Positions 36,746 through 48,602 of a stretch of DNA of 64,000 nucleotides are shown here, piece by piece. This DNA is from Pyricularia pennisetigena (lineage: Eukaryota > Ascomycota > Sordariomycetes > Magnaporthales > Pyriculariaceae), in NCBI RefSeq assembly GCF_004337985.1, contig NC_043740.1, positions 3,277,140-3,341,139 of the forward strand. The letters are read 5' to 3'. The position numbers were made by a program, and so were the translations under genes. Below the pieces are notes generated by a model. That model worked only from the letters and a program-made list of their open reading frames with translations, was not told where the DNA came from and did not search any database. The stretch's first letter is position 1; each line of letters opens with the position of its first letter.

Positions 36746-39728
36746 TCAGACCCCGTAGAGCTGCTTCAAGCTAGCCTGAGCATCCTGGGGCATCGACGCT
36801 AGGAATGAATCGAATTGTGGGATGATTTGCTGATAGACATTGATGACCTGGTTGGCGGAAATATTAGCAAATAATGTCGTTATGCATTAAAATGAATAGA
36901 TGAGTCACTCACATTCTTAAATGCATCATGCAGCTCCTGCTTAATGGGGCTTCTCAGATTTACCAGGTCCCGATATTTCGCAATGGCCAGGAAGAAGTGT
37001 GGGATATCCTTCTCGATTGCTTGAGGGTTTCTGCACACGGTGAGTGCAAAGCCCTTGAATGCCGTTGCCTTTTCCTCCGACGGATCAACCTCGTCCATGG
37101 CGTTGAGGAAGTCCTCGGTGAACATATTCAGGTGCGGGGCCAGAAGCTCGGCATTATCGATACCTAGCCTTCCAAGTGCGATGGCAGCGTTCTCCCTAAC
37201 GCTTTTGGGGACTCGAGGGTTGGACAGGATCTCGACGCATCGCTGCAGCAGCTCCTGGACGTAGGGTGCCATGCCCGTGCGGTGCTGAATCGCGATCTCG
37301 CCGGCGCTCCAACAAGCATTGTTCACGACGCCAAAGTCATCGTCCATCTCCTCATCCAAGAGATTATCCAGATCCAGCTGCTTCAGTAAGATTGGGAGGA
37401 GCGTCGCCAGGTTGGGCTGGAGCTGCGCGAACACATAGCGCGCGCAGTCACCAAGAAGGGCGTATGCGGATTGCTTAACTTCATCCGCAAGGTCATCCAT
37501 ACACAAGCCGAGAAGTTCAAAAAGTTGCCGATTTGACTGCCCAACAAGCTCGGAGGACTTCGCGGGCTCCAAACATTGAACTATGGCACTCAGCATGTCT
37601 AGGCTGGTGACGAGGAAATCCCTGTCAGGTTGGTCGTATGTCACATCTTGGTTTGCGGCATGTGACTGCTCCAGATTTTGGTGAATAATCTCTAGACATC
37701 TCCTGAAAATAGGTGGGGCGTATGGTGCAAAAGAGTCACCGAGCGCCATTGCCACGTACGACAGACACTCGAGGAGCGGGAAGAGCTCTCGCGACTGGTC
37801 TGGCACCCTCTGCCAGCGATCGATCAGTACGGGCATCAGAGTGCTGGAGAGCTCCGGCGTGGCCAAGACGGGCCCGATGCTCTCGGCCAGCGTCTGCACG
37901 CAATCGTACAAAATGTATATGTTCTTGTCCTTGTACTTGGCGAAGCAGCGGACGAATTGTTGGATGATGGGTCCACTGTAGGGCTCCAACACTTTACCGG
38001 CCTTCTCCTCAAGGTTGGCCATGGCCGACGCAGCGGCCTCCTGAACCTTCTTGTTCTTGTCCAACATCTTGGTCAAGATACCTTCCATCATGGGCACAAA
38101 GTGCTGCTGCTTATCGTTCGGATCGGTCAAGGCGGCAGCCCACGAGGAGTAGCGTGCAAGCGTCCAGCAGGTTATTTGTCGCACCACGGGTTCAGGGTCG
38201 TTGAGAAGCGAGATGAGATACGGAACGAGTTCCGGGAGGTGAGGCGTGACGACCTGCATGCATCCGTCGGCAATGGCACCAAGTGCGAGCACTGCTGCTT
38301 CCCGGTGAGGCCAGTCTTCGTGCTTGAGATTTTGGCTGAGATAGGGTAGGATACATTCGAATACAGGGTTGCGGAAGTCGCGGGCGAAGACATCAAGAGC
38401 GGCTGCCGAGCATTTGCGAACAGTCCACTTCTCGTCGGGGTTCTCGTCACCCTCCTCGTCGTCCTCGAGTTCACCCTCTTCCAAATCGTCATTCATGTCG
38501 TCTAGCCTTTGGAATCCTGAGTTGCCATCCTTGGAACCGTCCAAAATCTCTCCATTTGCTGCTCTTGTGAGCTTTTTGGTTGCAAATTGCGGTTTGATAT
38601 CTTCTGCACGGTCGTCCTCATCCTCATCATCGGAAGCACCTTCAAGCGCAGCAATATCCTCGCCACTGTATCGCATGCACTCCAGTAAAACGGGGATAAT
38701 CTTTTGGATATGTGGGGTGAGGAGCTTCCACAGATCTGTGTGCTCGCCAACAGACAGCCAGAACTCGGCGGCCTCGACAGCAAGCTCTTCATCTTCGCTC
38801 TGCTGCTGAACGATGATGTATTCAACCAAATCAGCGATATGGGGCTGCAGCTTGTCTGGCCTCGTCTCGACAAGGCGTACGAAGGCCCGGCAAACTTCCT
38901 TCCGAACATCAACACTGGCGTCCTGGGACAGGTAAAAGAGATGCTGTAGTAGGCTGTCAATATTATTCAGCATGGCCTGCGACTTGCGCGAGGTGAAAAC
39001 ATTGATGGCTGTCAACGCATACACCCGGACCTTGGGCTGGGGGTTCTTGGTCGCCTCAATTAGTTTCGGTAGGAGGTAGTTCAGGGGCCTCTGGCCATTG
39101 TGTTCACGCTCCAGGGTTTTGGTGTTGTCCTCGCATATCTTGGCCATGGCTGAAATAGCACCCTCTTGCGCCTCAGGAGAAACCTGGCCTGACTCGTTAC
39201 TGAACATGGCCAGAAGCTCAGGCAGAAAGCTCGGCCAGCTGTAAATCCCACCCCTGCGGATCAGCTCCGTGGCGATGTTGCCAGCATAGCTGCGGATCTG
39301 CGAGTTCTTGTCCTGGATTCCAATGGGGATAGCTTGCTTGATTAGCTCCAAGCTCGTTTCGGGAATTTGCTTGAAGTCATTTTTGATATTGTTCTTCAGC
39401 ATTATCGCCGCGGCGGCCCGTATAACGTGAAGATCCTGCTGGCCGATTTGCACTCCTGGCAGAGAGTCTGAAGAAGAAAAGATCAATGCAAGATAGTTGT
39501 TGAAGTCGGGGGATGCCTTGGCCTGGTTGAGCATCTGCATGGTTTGCGCAAATCGCGTCGTTAGTGTCTGTCTTGTGGTTTTGCGAAACAGAGCGAGAGG
39601 TTTGGCTGGCGCGGAGGTAGCCTCACTTGTTCGGCCTGCTTCTGGAGATCCTTGTTGAAGGCGCTCAAGGAGTCCTTGAGGCATACTGCCAGAGTCTGGA
39701 GCGACTCTGTACTTGGTTGCCACGCCAT
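36746..39728 (-). CDS. KAP104: Transportin (karyopherin-beta2, Kap104/TNPO1 type)
   Basis: Predicted as complement(join(36746..36847, 36913..39534, 39627..39728)), 941 residues, the usual transportin length. The first exon gives MAWQPSTESLQTLAVCLKDS. Intron 1 (92 nt) has a GTGAGG donor, a CACTAAC branch site and a GCAG acceptor, joining QKQAEQ to MLNQAKASPDFNNYLAL. Intron 2 (65 nt) joins DAFKN to VINVYQQI, and the protein ends KQLYGV. The body is a HEAT-repeat superhelix with the importin-beta N-terminal region. A long acidic loop at about 333-397 (GASDDEDEDDRAED, then DDLEEGELEDDEEGDE) matches the HEAT-8 loop through which RanGTP releases cargo. The role is nuclear import of PY-NLS cargoes such as RNA-binding proteins. 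It is divergent from the metallophosphatase gene. Confidence 0.94.
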
Positions 39729-40311
39729 GTTTGCGGTTGCCTGCACTGTCGCGAAGTTATGTGGTCGGTCCTGTGGTAGAAATTTGTTGATGTGACGGCA
39801 AGCCCATGGGGCAAGCGAGATCTCACTGGCAGGTGGTGGTGTCGTTGGGCACACGCATGCGCTTTGGATACAGTTTTGGTAGCGCTGCTTGTGTTCAGTC
39901 GGTTGGTTGGGAAATTGATTGGTGTTGATTGTTTGATACTGACAAGAAAACCGCAGTCATGAACTCCACGGGACTTTGGGGGGGCACGAAGAGGGCAGGC
40001 AGACTTCGCAGGTAAAGTGCTTTTTTTGGTGGTGGTGGTGGTGGTGGTGGGAGGGCGGCCTGCCCGCATGGTGGGGTTGCGAAAGGATGGCCAGCTTTTT
40101 GCTGGGGAGGGGGCCAAGAAGGGAGTGGGTGGGCGTGCTGTCTGGCTGGTTCTGCGGAGCAAAAAAGGCTTTGCGACTCGACCTAAAAGGTGGGGCAGAG
40201 CCAATTTACACGAGTAGCGACAAACAACCGTGTCGTGTTGTAAACCTGACGGTATAACGTACAAGCTAGGTAGGTATTATTAGACTAGGTAGCTAGCTTG
40301 GATAGATAGGT

Positions 40312-40352
40312 GGTAGGTAGGTAGGTAGGTAGGTAGGTAGGTAGGTAGGTAG
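40312..40352. repeat. (GGTA)n microsatellite
   Basis: About ten GGTA units in perfect array, preceded by CTAGGTAGGT and GATAGATAGG variants from 40261. Confidence 0.95.
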
Positions 40353-41228
40353 CATTAAATTTCAAGCTTGAGAATATGTCGATCGCAGTTGAACTTGTGT
40401 TTACCTCACCTGGTAATGTTGGTAAAATTAGACATATTCCCAAGCAGGTATCCAAGCGAGGTTACCAGGTAATTAGACGCCGCTGACACTTGTAAGCCGG
40501 TCTAAATGTGGTGTCATGAATATTCTGACACCCATCGCAAATAAAGCTCTGATGCGATGGAATGCACAACACAACACACAACACACAACACTGTTGCTTT
40601 GTTTAGTCTAGACTAGGTACCTAAGCTAACTAGACTAGTTGTTGGTCGAGTCACTTATTCACTCACATGCATACTTCGCCCTACTAGCTGCTACCCATAC
40701 TAATTTTGTTCTTTGTGGTGCAATTATTTCCCAGTGACATTGTCTAACCCTCAAGTTCCCAGTGTAGCCAGCCATTCGTTTACTTATCATCCATTCGAAT
40801 TTCTTGCTCAACAAAATTGACGGATTGAGCCTGGTTCCCTTATGCATTGCACAAACTCGCAAAGGGTATAATTTAAAATCACCCGAACCAAACTTTTTTT
40901 TTCATTTTGTCTGTACGCTTGTAACCGTGGCCTTCGGAGAGATTGGTTCTCGGAATTGAATAACCATTCGCTCCCCATGAGCTTGTGAATGCTGTTGAAA
41001 AATGTAGGTAGACGCGTTCAAATAAACAAATGACGATGCAAATGTAGCGCGTCGGTGAATCTCGGTCTGCGGCAACCCGCTACGAATATGCAGTCTTGAA
41101 AGTGAAAGGCTGCCGTAAATTACACGCATACGTTCGGCTCATGCGACTGTACCTCTGGCCCCTTGCAACGCGAATAATTACACGTCACGTCATTATGCTA
41201 ATTTCTCCCCGTGACACGGCCTTTCCGC

Positions 41229-41230
<2 letters not shown>

Positions 41231-41261
<31 letters not shown>
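41231..41261. repeat. Poly(T) run, 31 nt
   Basis: Uninterrupted T31. Confidence 0.95.
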
Positions 41262-41262
<1 letters not shown>

Positions 41263-42135
41263 GAAAATTGCCACGCAGCAAGAATAGGAAAATATTAATG
41301 ATAACAACAATAAAAAAGCTTACTGAAAGTAAAGGACCTACATCCACGTTGAGCCTGGCACACCGTAAGAGCAGCAGCAGCACATGTATCCAGTTTCACT
41401 CGGCAAATGTTAGTGGCGTCATGGCTTTCATGTGCATTGGTTGCATACGGAGCACCTGTTGACATCTACCTCCTTATGTGGCAGTGTCAACGAGGCATTG
41501 AGATCAGACTTCTTTAAAAAGTATATTTGTGGTATGTAACGCAGGTAGGTAATAGTTTCAAGGGCTCTACCTCACAATTATTTTGGTACAAGAATTGATT
41601 CGAGTGAGTTGTATTTAATCCATGCCGCCGCTTCAGTGCCAGTGACTACCACGCTACCCCAGATTTTGACCATTTTGGCCATTCCCGATTGATTTTCATT
41701 CCAAACCCTTGCTCTTTTCGCCAACCTCGAATTTTGAATTGCTCAATTTCCATCAACAAGCCGCCGCCACGGACGCCATCGAGCTACCCTGTGCCGACGA
41801 CTCCCTGCTGTCTATTTCTTCAACGGAAAAAAAGCCCCGTCGCGAAACGCTGTGCGCGACAAATTTCTTTCAAGGGGACCTGTATCATATCCGACGGAGA
41901 CATCTTTAATAGCTCCACCCCAGTCGGACCCTTGATTGCAAACGAATAATTGGTGTGGACCAGCCACGACGCGGTATGCGATGCTCGTTGGCCTCTGGAC
42001 GGCAACGCAGGCATCCGTTGCTACGTGCACCAACACATTTCATCCGCCTCGCAACTCATAGCTAAGATAGCGAGCTCGTATTGATAGAATCGAGGAGCAC
42101 GCCCGGTGCCGTCCCGCTCGATCCGGCTGCTCATC

Positions 42136-44043
42136 ATGGCGCGAAGGATAGTACGTTGCTCTTCCCATTGGACTTTTGGCCACCTCATCATTTGCCCCTG
42201 CCCTTCACATGCTAACCTCTGTCGCCATCACTCGCCTCTCTAGGTGCGCACCGTCATCCAGGTAATGACGGCGGCTTTAGCTTGCTTCCTTATAGTTTTC
42301 TTGCTCGACCGCAACTTTCGAGTTCTTCCCAACTCAATCCACGAGTACATGCCACAGCACCACCCAGACCTGCTCGTCACCGACATCACGATACAGAAAT
42401 GCTCCAGCCTGAACCCATTCTCGTCGTGCAAATTAGACCCAGAGATTTGGCATCGTGTCGAGAAGGACTTGTATCTGGGTAAGGCTTTGGCGTCAAGCGC
42501 ATGGCTGCACATCCGGAGGCAGAAAGACTCGGAACTCAAAGGCGATGACAAGGTTGTCATCGATGTCACTGTGGGCCGTCTCGATCCTTCGGCGAGCCGA
42601 AAGAAGGGTGAGTCTGGCGAAGCGTGGGAGTCAAGACCTGGTGGCTTGTGGCTCAAGCGTTCGGGGAAGCTTTATGCCAGTGACAACAACAGGGCCATCA
42701 CGACCGTTGACCTGCTCTTCGGAGACGATGCCGTGGAGGTACGACCTGGCTGGGAGATTGTTGGCACCCCCTTAATCCTCGATACCAGCTCTAGCATCCC
42801 TAGCGCACACCTTACCGTCCGCCGAGGTACCCACCCGGCCGAGATACGGAAACCGAAGCTGCGGGTACCGGAAAACGGAAACTTTAAGGTCATGCAGGTT
42901 GCGGACCTGCACCTGAGTACGGGCGTCGGGCACTGCAGGGATGCGGTTCCGGACTCGTACCACGGTGGCAAGTGCGAGGCCGATCCGCGGACACTCGAGT
43001 TCGTGTCTAAGATGCTCGATGACGAGAAGCCTGATCTTGTCGTCCTTAGCGGGGACCAGGTTAATGGCGGTACCGCCCCCGATGTGCAATCGGTAAGCAA
43101 GAACTCATCTCTCCATGGTCGTGTTCCATTGCAGAGATCGACTGACCGCTTTGCCAGGCAATTTTCAAATACGCAGCCCTTCTGATACAGCGCAAGATTC
43201 CTTATGTCTCAATATTTGGAAACCATGACGACGAAAAGGGTGTCATGTCCCGCGCCTCCCAGATGGCCATCATAGAGGCCCTTCCGTATTCACTCTCCAC
43301 TGCGGGGCCTGAAGATGTCGATGGTGTTGGCAACTACTACGTTGAGGTGCTGGGACGCGGCATGTCATCGCACGCCGCCATCACCATCTACATGCTCGAC
43401 ACACACTCTTACTCGCCAAACGAGCGCAAATATCCCGGTTATGACTGGCTGAAGAAGTCGCAGATCGATTGGTTCCAGAAAACAGCGCAGGGTTTAAAAC
43501 AAAAGCACAAGGCGTACACACACATTCATTTAGACGTCTCTTTCATCCATATTCCATTGCCCGAGTATCGCGAGCCAGACCAGTTCATGGTCGGCAAATA
43601 TGTGGAGCCGGTGACGGCGCCCGTGTTCAACTCTGGTTTTAGAGATGCGCTAGTCAACGAGGGTGTTACCTTGGTTGGGTGCGGACAGTGAGTTGAAGCC
43701 CTGGTTCCTCTTCCCCTATATCAATGATGCACTGATACTGATTACGTGTAGTGACCACGTTAATGACTACTGCGCCCTCTCAATGAACGAGCAAGAACCC
43801 AAATTGTGGATGTGCTACGCCGGCGGCGTAGGTTTCGGGGGTTACGCAGGTTATGGCGGATACGACAGGCGGATTCGCATGTATGAGTTTGATATGAACG
43901 AGGGCCGCATCACGACGTGGAAGCGGTTGGAGAATGCCGAGGATAAGTCATTGCTTACTCAACGCATCGACGAGCAACTCGTTGTCGATGCGGGCAAGGC
44001 TCACTTTGATCCGCCGCCGCCAGAAGATGTCAATGATAATTGA
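42136..44043 (+). CDS. DCR2: Membrane-anchored metallophosphatase, Dcr2 type
   Basis: Predicted as join(42136..42150, 42244..43092, 43158..43687, 43752..44043), 561 residues. The first exon encodes only MARRI. Introns use GTACGT, GTAAGC and GTGAGT donors with TAG and CCAG acceptors. One N-terminal transmembrane segment lies at about 7-26. The calcineurin-like metal-binding motifs are all present: VADLH (D226, H228), SGDQVNG (D276), GNHD (309-312) and GHDH (464-467). The last exists only after splicing across intron 3. Yeast Dcr2 has this layout and length; it antagonises Ire1 in the unfolded protein response and promotes the cell cycle. The assignment is by architecture, and another membrane-anchored member of the family is possible. 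The tail has a Gly/Tyr stretch (GFGGYAGYGGYDRR). Confidence 0.8.
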
Positions 44044-44697
44044 GTTTATGTCAGGCATGTCATGGATGTCACGGATGTCTTTACATGACTTGACTAAAAT
44101 GAATGCGCAAGAATGCATTGCTGGGCGTTGGACTCTTTTGATTGTTTATTTCTTGATGTCTTTAAATTTGGTTGGTTTTTACACAATGTTGGGGAAAAAA
44201 GAGTTGTACATACTAGAAACAGCATGTTTGGCAATCGTTGCGGTGTGTCCTATTGTGCAGTGTTGGGTGGATAATGTAGCTATTTTAAGGCAACGAAAAT
44301 GAAGTGCTTGCATATTTACATGTGTCAAAGAGATTTGACGTTGGTAAACTCAGTGTTGTGTGTACAGTACTGTATTCTGGTTCTTTCGGCGGCCTCGCTG
44401 GGTCGTACCCCTTTTTGTGTAACAAACCTGAAGGGCCTTGGCTGGAATGCCGAGTTCAGTCCCTTTGAACATGGTCACGGGTATAATAGAGATTGGTTCA
44501 TGACTTTATGCGCGTCCGCTACCTATAATCACTCTTGCATAAAATGATCTGGTTGGCATCACGTTCTTTTTTTCTTTTTCAAGCGAGTAATTTCAATTTC
44601 ACGAGTACATTCATACCCTACATGACTCTGAATTACTATAAATTGATTCCTGCCACTACGTTATGACTATTGGCCCAGTACGTACCTGAATTGACCA

Positions 44698-44868
44698 TAT
44701 GCCGTGCACGTCTGTAGCTGGATCTGAACAGAACATTGAAACGATGATGAGCAAGATTGAAACCACAACGTCCCAGGCCAACATCCCTGTACTTACCCTG
44801 AGCAGAGCCCCATCACAGCCCGGATTTTGACTTTAATTTTGGAATCTCGACCCAAGGACGATGGCATT

Positions 44869-44900
<32 letters not shown>
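44698..44900. repeat. 203-bp direct repeat, copy 1, ending in T30
   Basis: Matches 45054-45256 base for base as far as I can read, including the terminal T30. Probably the same genomic sequence assembled twice. Confidence 0.9.
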
Positions 44901-45051
44901 CCAGGGGGGGGTTCCCCTCTCTCTTTCTCTTCTTCTCAATCCCTAAAGCAGATTCACGCTGAGAGTGAACACCACGACAAGCTCTGTTCTGTTTATCACT
45001 GGTCGCCGTCGCGTTTGGCTAGAGATCCCACATCAGAAAAAAAAGGTCAAA
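44901..45051 (-). repeat. 151-bp inverted copy of 49817-49967
   Basis: The reverse complement of 49817-49967 over its full 151 bp, abutting a T30 run where the other locus abuts A30. It sits between the two 203-bp copies and ends at the N gap. Best read as a misjoined contig end. Confidence 0.9.
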
Positions 45052-45053
45052 NN
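45052..45053. other. Assembly gap (NN)
   Basis: Two undefined bases directly before the second 203-bp copy. Confidence 0.99.
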
Positions 45054-45224
45054 TATGCCGTGCACGTCTGTAGCTGGATCTGAACAGAACATTGAAACGA
45101 TGATGAGCAAGATTGAAACCACAACGTCCCAGGCCAACATCCCTGTACTTACCCTGAGCAGAGCCCCATCACAGCCCGGATTTTGACTTTAATTTTGGAA
45201 TCTCGACCCAAGGACGATGGCATT

Positions 45225-45256
<32 letters not shown>
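45054..45256. repeat. 203-bp direct repeat, copy 2, ending in T30
   Basis: Second copy of 44698-44900. Sequence after it (ACGTCTTC onward) is probably the true continuation of the locus. Confidence 0.9.
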
Positions 45257-45258
<2 letters not shown>

Positions 45259-46737
45259 GTCTTCTTTTCTTTCTTCTTCCAGTCTAGAACTAACTTCTCT
45301 TTCTCTTCTGCAATGTGCTGACCTTGGCCAATGGTCCGAGTGTTACTCTTCGTTGACACAAGGATGCGTTCCTGAATATGAAAAGTCCAGCGAAAATTAC
45401 CCGCAATGGTGGCTTCCCTTAAACCCGGTGGGGGGTTTTCGGCCCTACGGGCACAGTCTCAAGAATGCTGTTATTGTTCAGGCTTGCAAGGCTTAGAAGT
45501 GGAAACGGTCAAAAAATTAAGGAGAGTTTCTGTCAGCACGGCGCAGTCTGATTGTCAAGATTCGATTCACGCCCGACTGGCGTCATACACCTCTGCCTCG
45601 AATCCCAGCCCCCTGTAAGAGAGGGTAAAGAAAGAAAGGTACATGGTTCTTCCCCACGCCGCAATAGGGGTGGTGCGTGCCCTTATGCTGCAGGCACTAA
45701 CAAGGCGCCCGCTCAGACATGTTCCCCTCCCTTCTTGATACTCCACTTCAGAGAGGGGTGGTCCTTGGTCGAAGTCGAGTCCTTGTTCGACAAGTGCAAG
45801 GCAACAACCCAAATGTTGATCAAATTGGTAGCAAGATGAATACGGTAGAAGGTTGACTGGGTTGCTTCATGACAGCGTCATCATCGAAACTGGCAGACGC
45901 CAATTTGGGTGCTCGTAAGATATTTGTTCAAAAATCCATTATCTCGAAGTTTCTGTTTGGGCATTCCCTCTAAGGCCCAGTCAAGCCATGCGCTGCGCTT
46001 GTATCCAATAGTCAGGGCGCATCTGCACGTGGGTTTGCATGCCCGCATCGCTTCACTTCGTACGTCCGGACTATCGGCACCGGATTCTGTGTCACGGTTT
46101 TCGCGATTAAGTGTTTTTCTGTTTTGATTTTATTTATTTATTTTAAAACCAAGAAATTTAAGAGCGCCTCTCTGTTTAATTCGTCTTTCCGTAGTGAGCC
46201 ATGTCTGCCGTTAGTACCAAGCACTTGTAAGCTGATGCTTTCAGCCTAATGCTCTCGGGTGAGCATTTCGAATTATTGAAAAAAAAAACGGGCCCTTTTT
46301 GAGCATACAATTCAAGACATTCATAACCCACCGGGCAGGGCAGAAGCAGGTACGTTCACGTCGGTTGCAGAAGTGCCAACCTGAAGTGGAGCCCGCCACA
46401 AGCCTGACGCCACCAGTAAAGACACCCGATTTGAGTGAGGACATTCCCGGGGTGGGCTAGGCTGTCCGTCCAATCCATCTCCACCAAATTCCCAGCCAAA
46501 AGCCCGTTGTTGCTATTCCAGACGATCCGACACAGGTCTGGTTTCTCCAGTCTGCCTTCTCTTGCAACCACACATTCTGTTTTTTTTTTGTTTTCTTTTT
46601 TTTTGTTTTATCTTTTCTTTTATTTATCGCTATTCGATTACGCTGCTCACTAACGTTTATCTTACTTTATTTTTCCTCTGCATCGCCGGTCGACTGAATT
46701 AACGACCACAAACCCGAACAGACGCACGTTGTCACAC

Positions 46738-46739
46738 NN
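46738..46739. other. Assembly gap (NN)
   Basis: Two undefined bases about 200 bp upstream of the SSH4-like ATG, so the promoter sequence here may be incomplete. Confidence 0.99.
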
Positions 46740-46937
46740 GACTCGAGATCTGCGAATGTTGACTTACTGGCGGTGACGCCACCCACCTACCGTCACGTCT
46801 TAACCGACGGCGACAACAAACAGCACCGAGTGACCCACGACCCAGCCGGGTCTCTTCCTTTATTTTAATCCTAACAGCCTTATCGCTCGATTTCAAACAA
46901 CCTCAAATCACACAATCCGTCAGAGAGCTCCGCAGCC

Positions 46938-48602
46938 ATGGCGCCGACAAACTCAATACGAGGCGTCGTCATCGGCCTCATGTCCGCCTTCGGCATTGCG
47001 GTCTTTCTGGCAATTCTTATCGTCCTCTTTTACTGTGCGAAATTCACGTCCAAGGGCCGTATCTTCCTAGATGGCATACGTGGGCCTGGAGAGTACGACG
47101 ATGAGCAAGCATTTGCCAGGGAGGAGGAGGAGGCGCTGGAGACGATGGATGATATGCAAAGGACGGAATACCTAAGAGCTAAAGGTATGGTGCCTCAAAA
47201 GCTTTCGTGTTCCTTCTCGGGGGGAACTGTCATGTTTCACTTGGCATGGTGGCTAACTACCTACTTCCACCATCGCAGCATTCATCGAGGCAAACCCTCC
47301 CGAATCCATGGACACACAAATATCACTGTCACAATACCTCGCCATTCAAGAAAAGGGCGTCTCGGCCTGGGAATTTGAACCCGAGCTGGAAATCGCCAAT
47401 TGTTTCGTCGAAGCTCGAACAGAGATCGAGTTCTTTGATTCGGAGTGCTGCGTCTTGAGTAACCTACCAGTTCCCAAGCAAAACGAGGTTTACTACTGGG
47501 AAGCCAAGATCTATGAAAAGCCAGACACCACATTAATGAGCATCGGAATGTCAACAAAACCATATCCCCTATTCAGACTACCAGGTAATTCCGCCCCGCG
47601 TGTGTATCTGACCCCAGTGTATTCGTTTCCTAACCCAGTTGGTATGCAGGCTACCACAAACACTCCATTGCTTACCTTTCCAACGGAACCCGTCGATACA
47701 ACCAGCCGTTCAAAGGCACCAACTATGGCCCAAAATTCGTACAAGGAGATGTTATCGGTGTTGGATACAGACCACGTACGGGCGCCATATTCTTTACCCG
47801 CAACGGCAAAAGACTGGAGGATGTTGCGCAGGGACTTAAAACCCAGAACTTCTTCCCTTCTATTGGTGCCAATGGTCCCTGCGTTGTTCATGTCAACTTT
47901 GGACAGGCTGGTTTCGTATTCATTGAGGCCAACGTCAAGAAGTGGGGTCTGGCGCCGATGAACGGATCCCTGGCGCCACCGCCTCCATATGGCTCGGAGC
48001 AGGGGAGCATTTTGCTAGAGTCTGGCAGGAAGGATGGGTATGCGCCGGCCAGAGGCCACTCTCAGAGCGTATCGGTTTTGTCTTATTCGAGACAACAGCA
48101 CCCTGTCGACACAAGGCACGGCCGCTCGCGATCTGGCAACTTCAGGTCTTTGCCGCCGACAAGTCCAGGGCCTGTCAGGAGTCCGACTGATATATCTCTT
48201 GCCCATCTGATCCCGACCGACGAAGCAGGCGAGCCGAGCAGGATCCCCACCACATACAGCACTGGAACTTCATCCTCGTCAGCAGCCCCTCCAGATCAAT
48301 CGCTGGCGAGGTCAAATCTGCCGCCGCTTGGTCTTGGCTTGGATTCTAGCCAGCACGCGCCGCCACCTGAATACTCTAGCCCAACAGCTTCGGAGACCAG
48401 CGGAAGTCGCCGAAATAGCTCCGAGAGCGATAATGCGCCTTTGATCTCCATTACCAACAGGAGTCGGGGTGCGTCTTCTGCAACGGCCAGGAGTGGTAAC
48501 GGTTCTAGACCACCACACAGCCCGCCGATTCCTAGCTACAACGATGCCGTTCGTGAAGGCGCTGGGCGTGATAGGAGTGACAGCGCCATGTCAGGGAGGT
48601 AG
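46938..48602 (+). CDS. SSH4: SPRY-domain Rsp5 adaptor, Ssh4/Ear1 type
   Basis: Predicted as join(46938..47184, 47279..47584, 47650..48602), 501 residues. Both introns are phase 1 (GTATGG and GTAATT donors, GCAG acceptors) and restore the SPRY core. One transmembrane segment lies at about 10-33, then an acidic linker (EREEEEAL type). The SPRY domain spans about 110-260, with YYWEAKIYEK, MSIGMSTKPYPLFRLPG, then YHKHSIAYLSNG and GDVIGVGYRP. The Ser/Pro-rich tail carries two PY motifs: PPPY at about 295-298 and PPEY at about 423-426. TM plus SPRY plus PPxY is the layout of yeast Ssh4 and Ear1. These recruit the HECT ligase Rsp5 through PY-WW contacts to ubiquitinate membrane proteins in the endosome and vacuole pathway. 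Cargo is unknown. Confidence 0.85.

Larger units (their letters stand above)
39729..42135. promoter_or_regulatory. Divergent transportin / metallophosphatase spacer
   Basis: This 2.4-kb non-coding spacer should hold both promoters. It contains CTAGGTAGGT-type motifs around 40261-40352 (with a GGTA microsatellite), CAACACA repeats near 40565-40590, and a T31 run. Open frames across it are short and unlike proteins. Confidence 0.55.
44044..46937. other. Spacer with assembly defects, upstream of the SSH4-like gene
   Basis: A 2.9-kb non-coding stretch with two 2-N gaps (45052-45053 and 46738-46739), a 203-bp direct duplication and a 151-bp segment copied inverted from about 49.8 kb. The rest shows short AT-rich frames with no protein character. 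The final ~200 bp is probably the SSH4-like promoter and leader. Confidence 0.7.

Noticed and set aside
38369..38809. Ser-rich plus open frame opposite transportin
   Set aside because: Antisense reading of the acidic GAC/GAG loop codons.
40312..40352. Telomere-like or CRISPR-like array
   Set aside because: A simple GGTA microsatellite with no spacers and no telomeric TTAGGG unit.
44698..45256. Transposon or retroposon insertion with T/A tail
   Set aside because: Identical copies, an N gap, a segment from a neighbouring locus and equal 30-nt homopolymers fit a misassembly better. No target-site duplication or terminal repeats.
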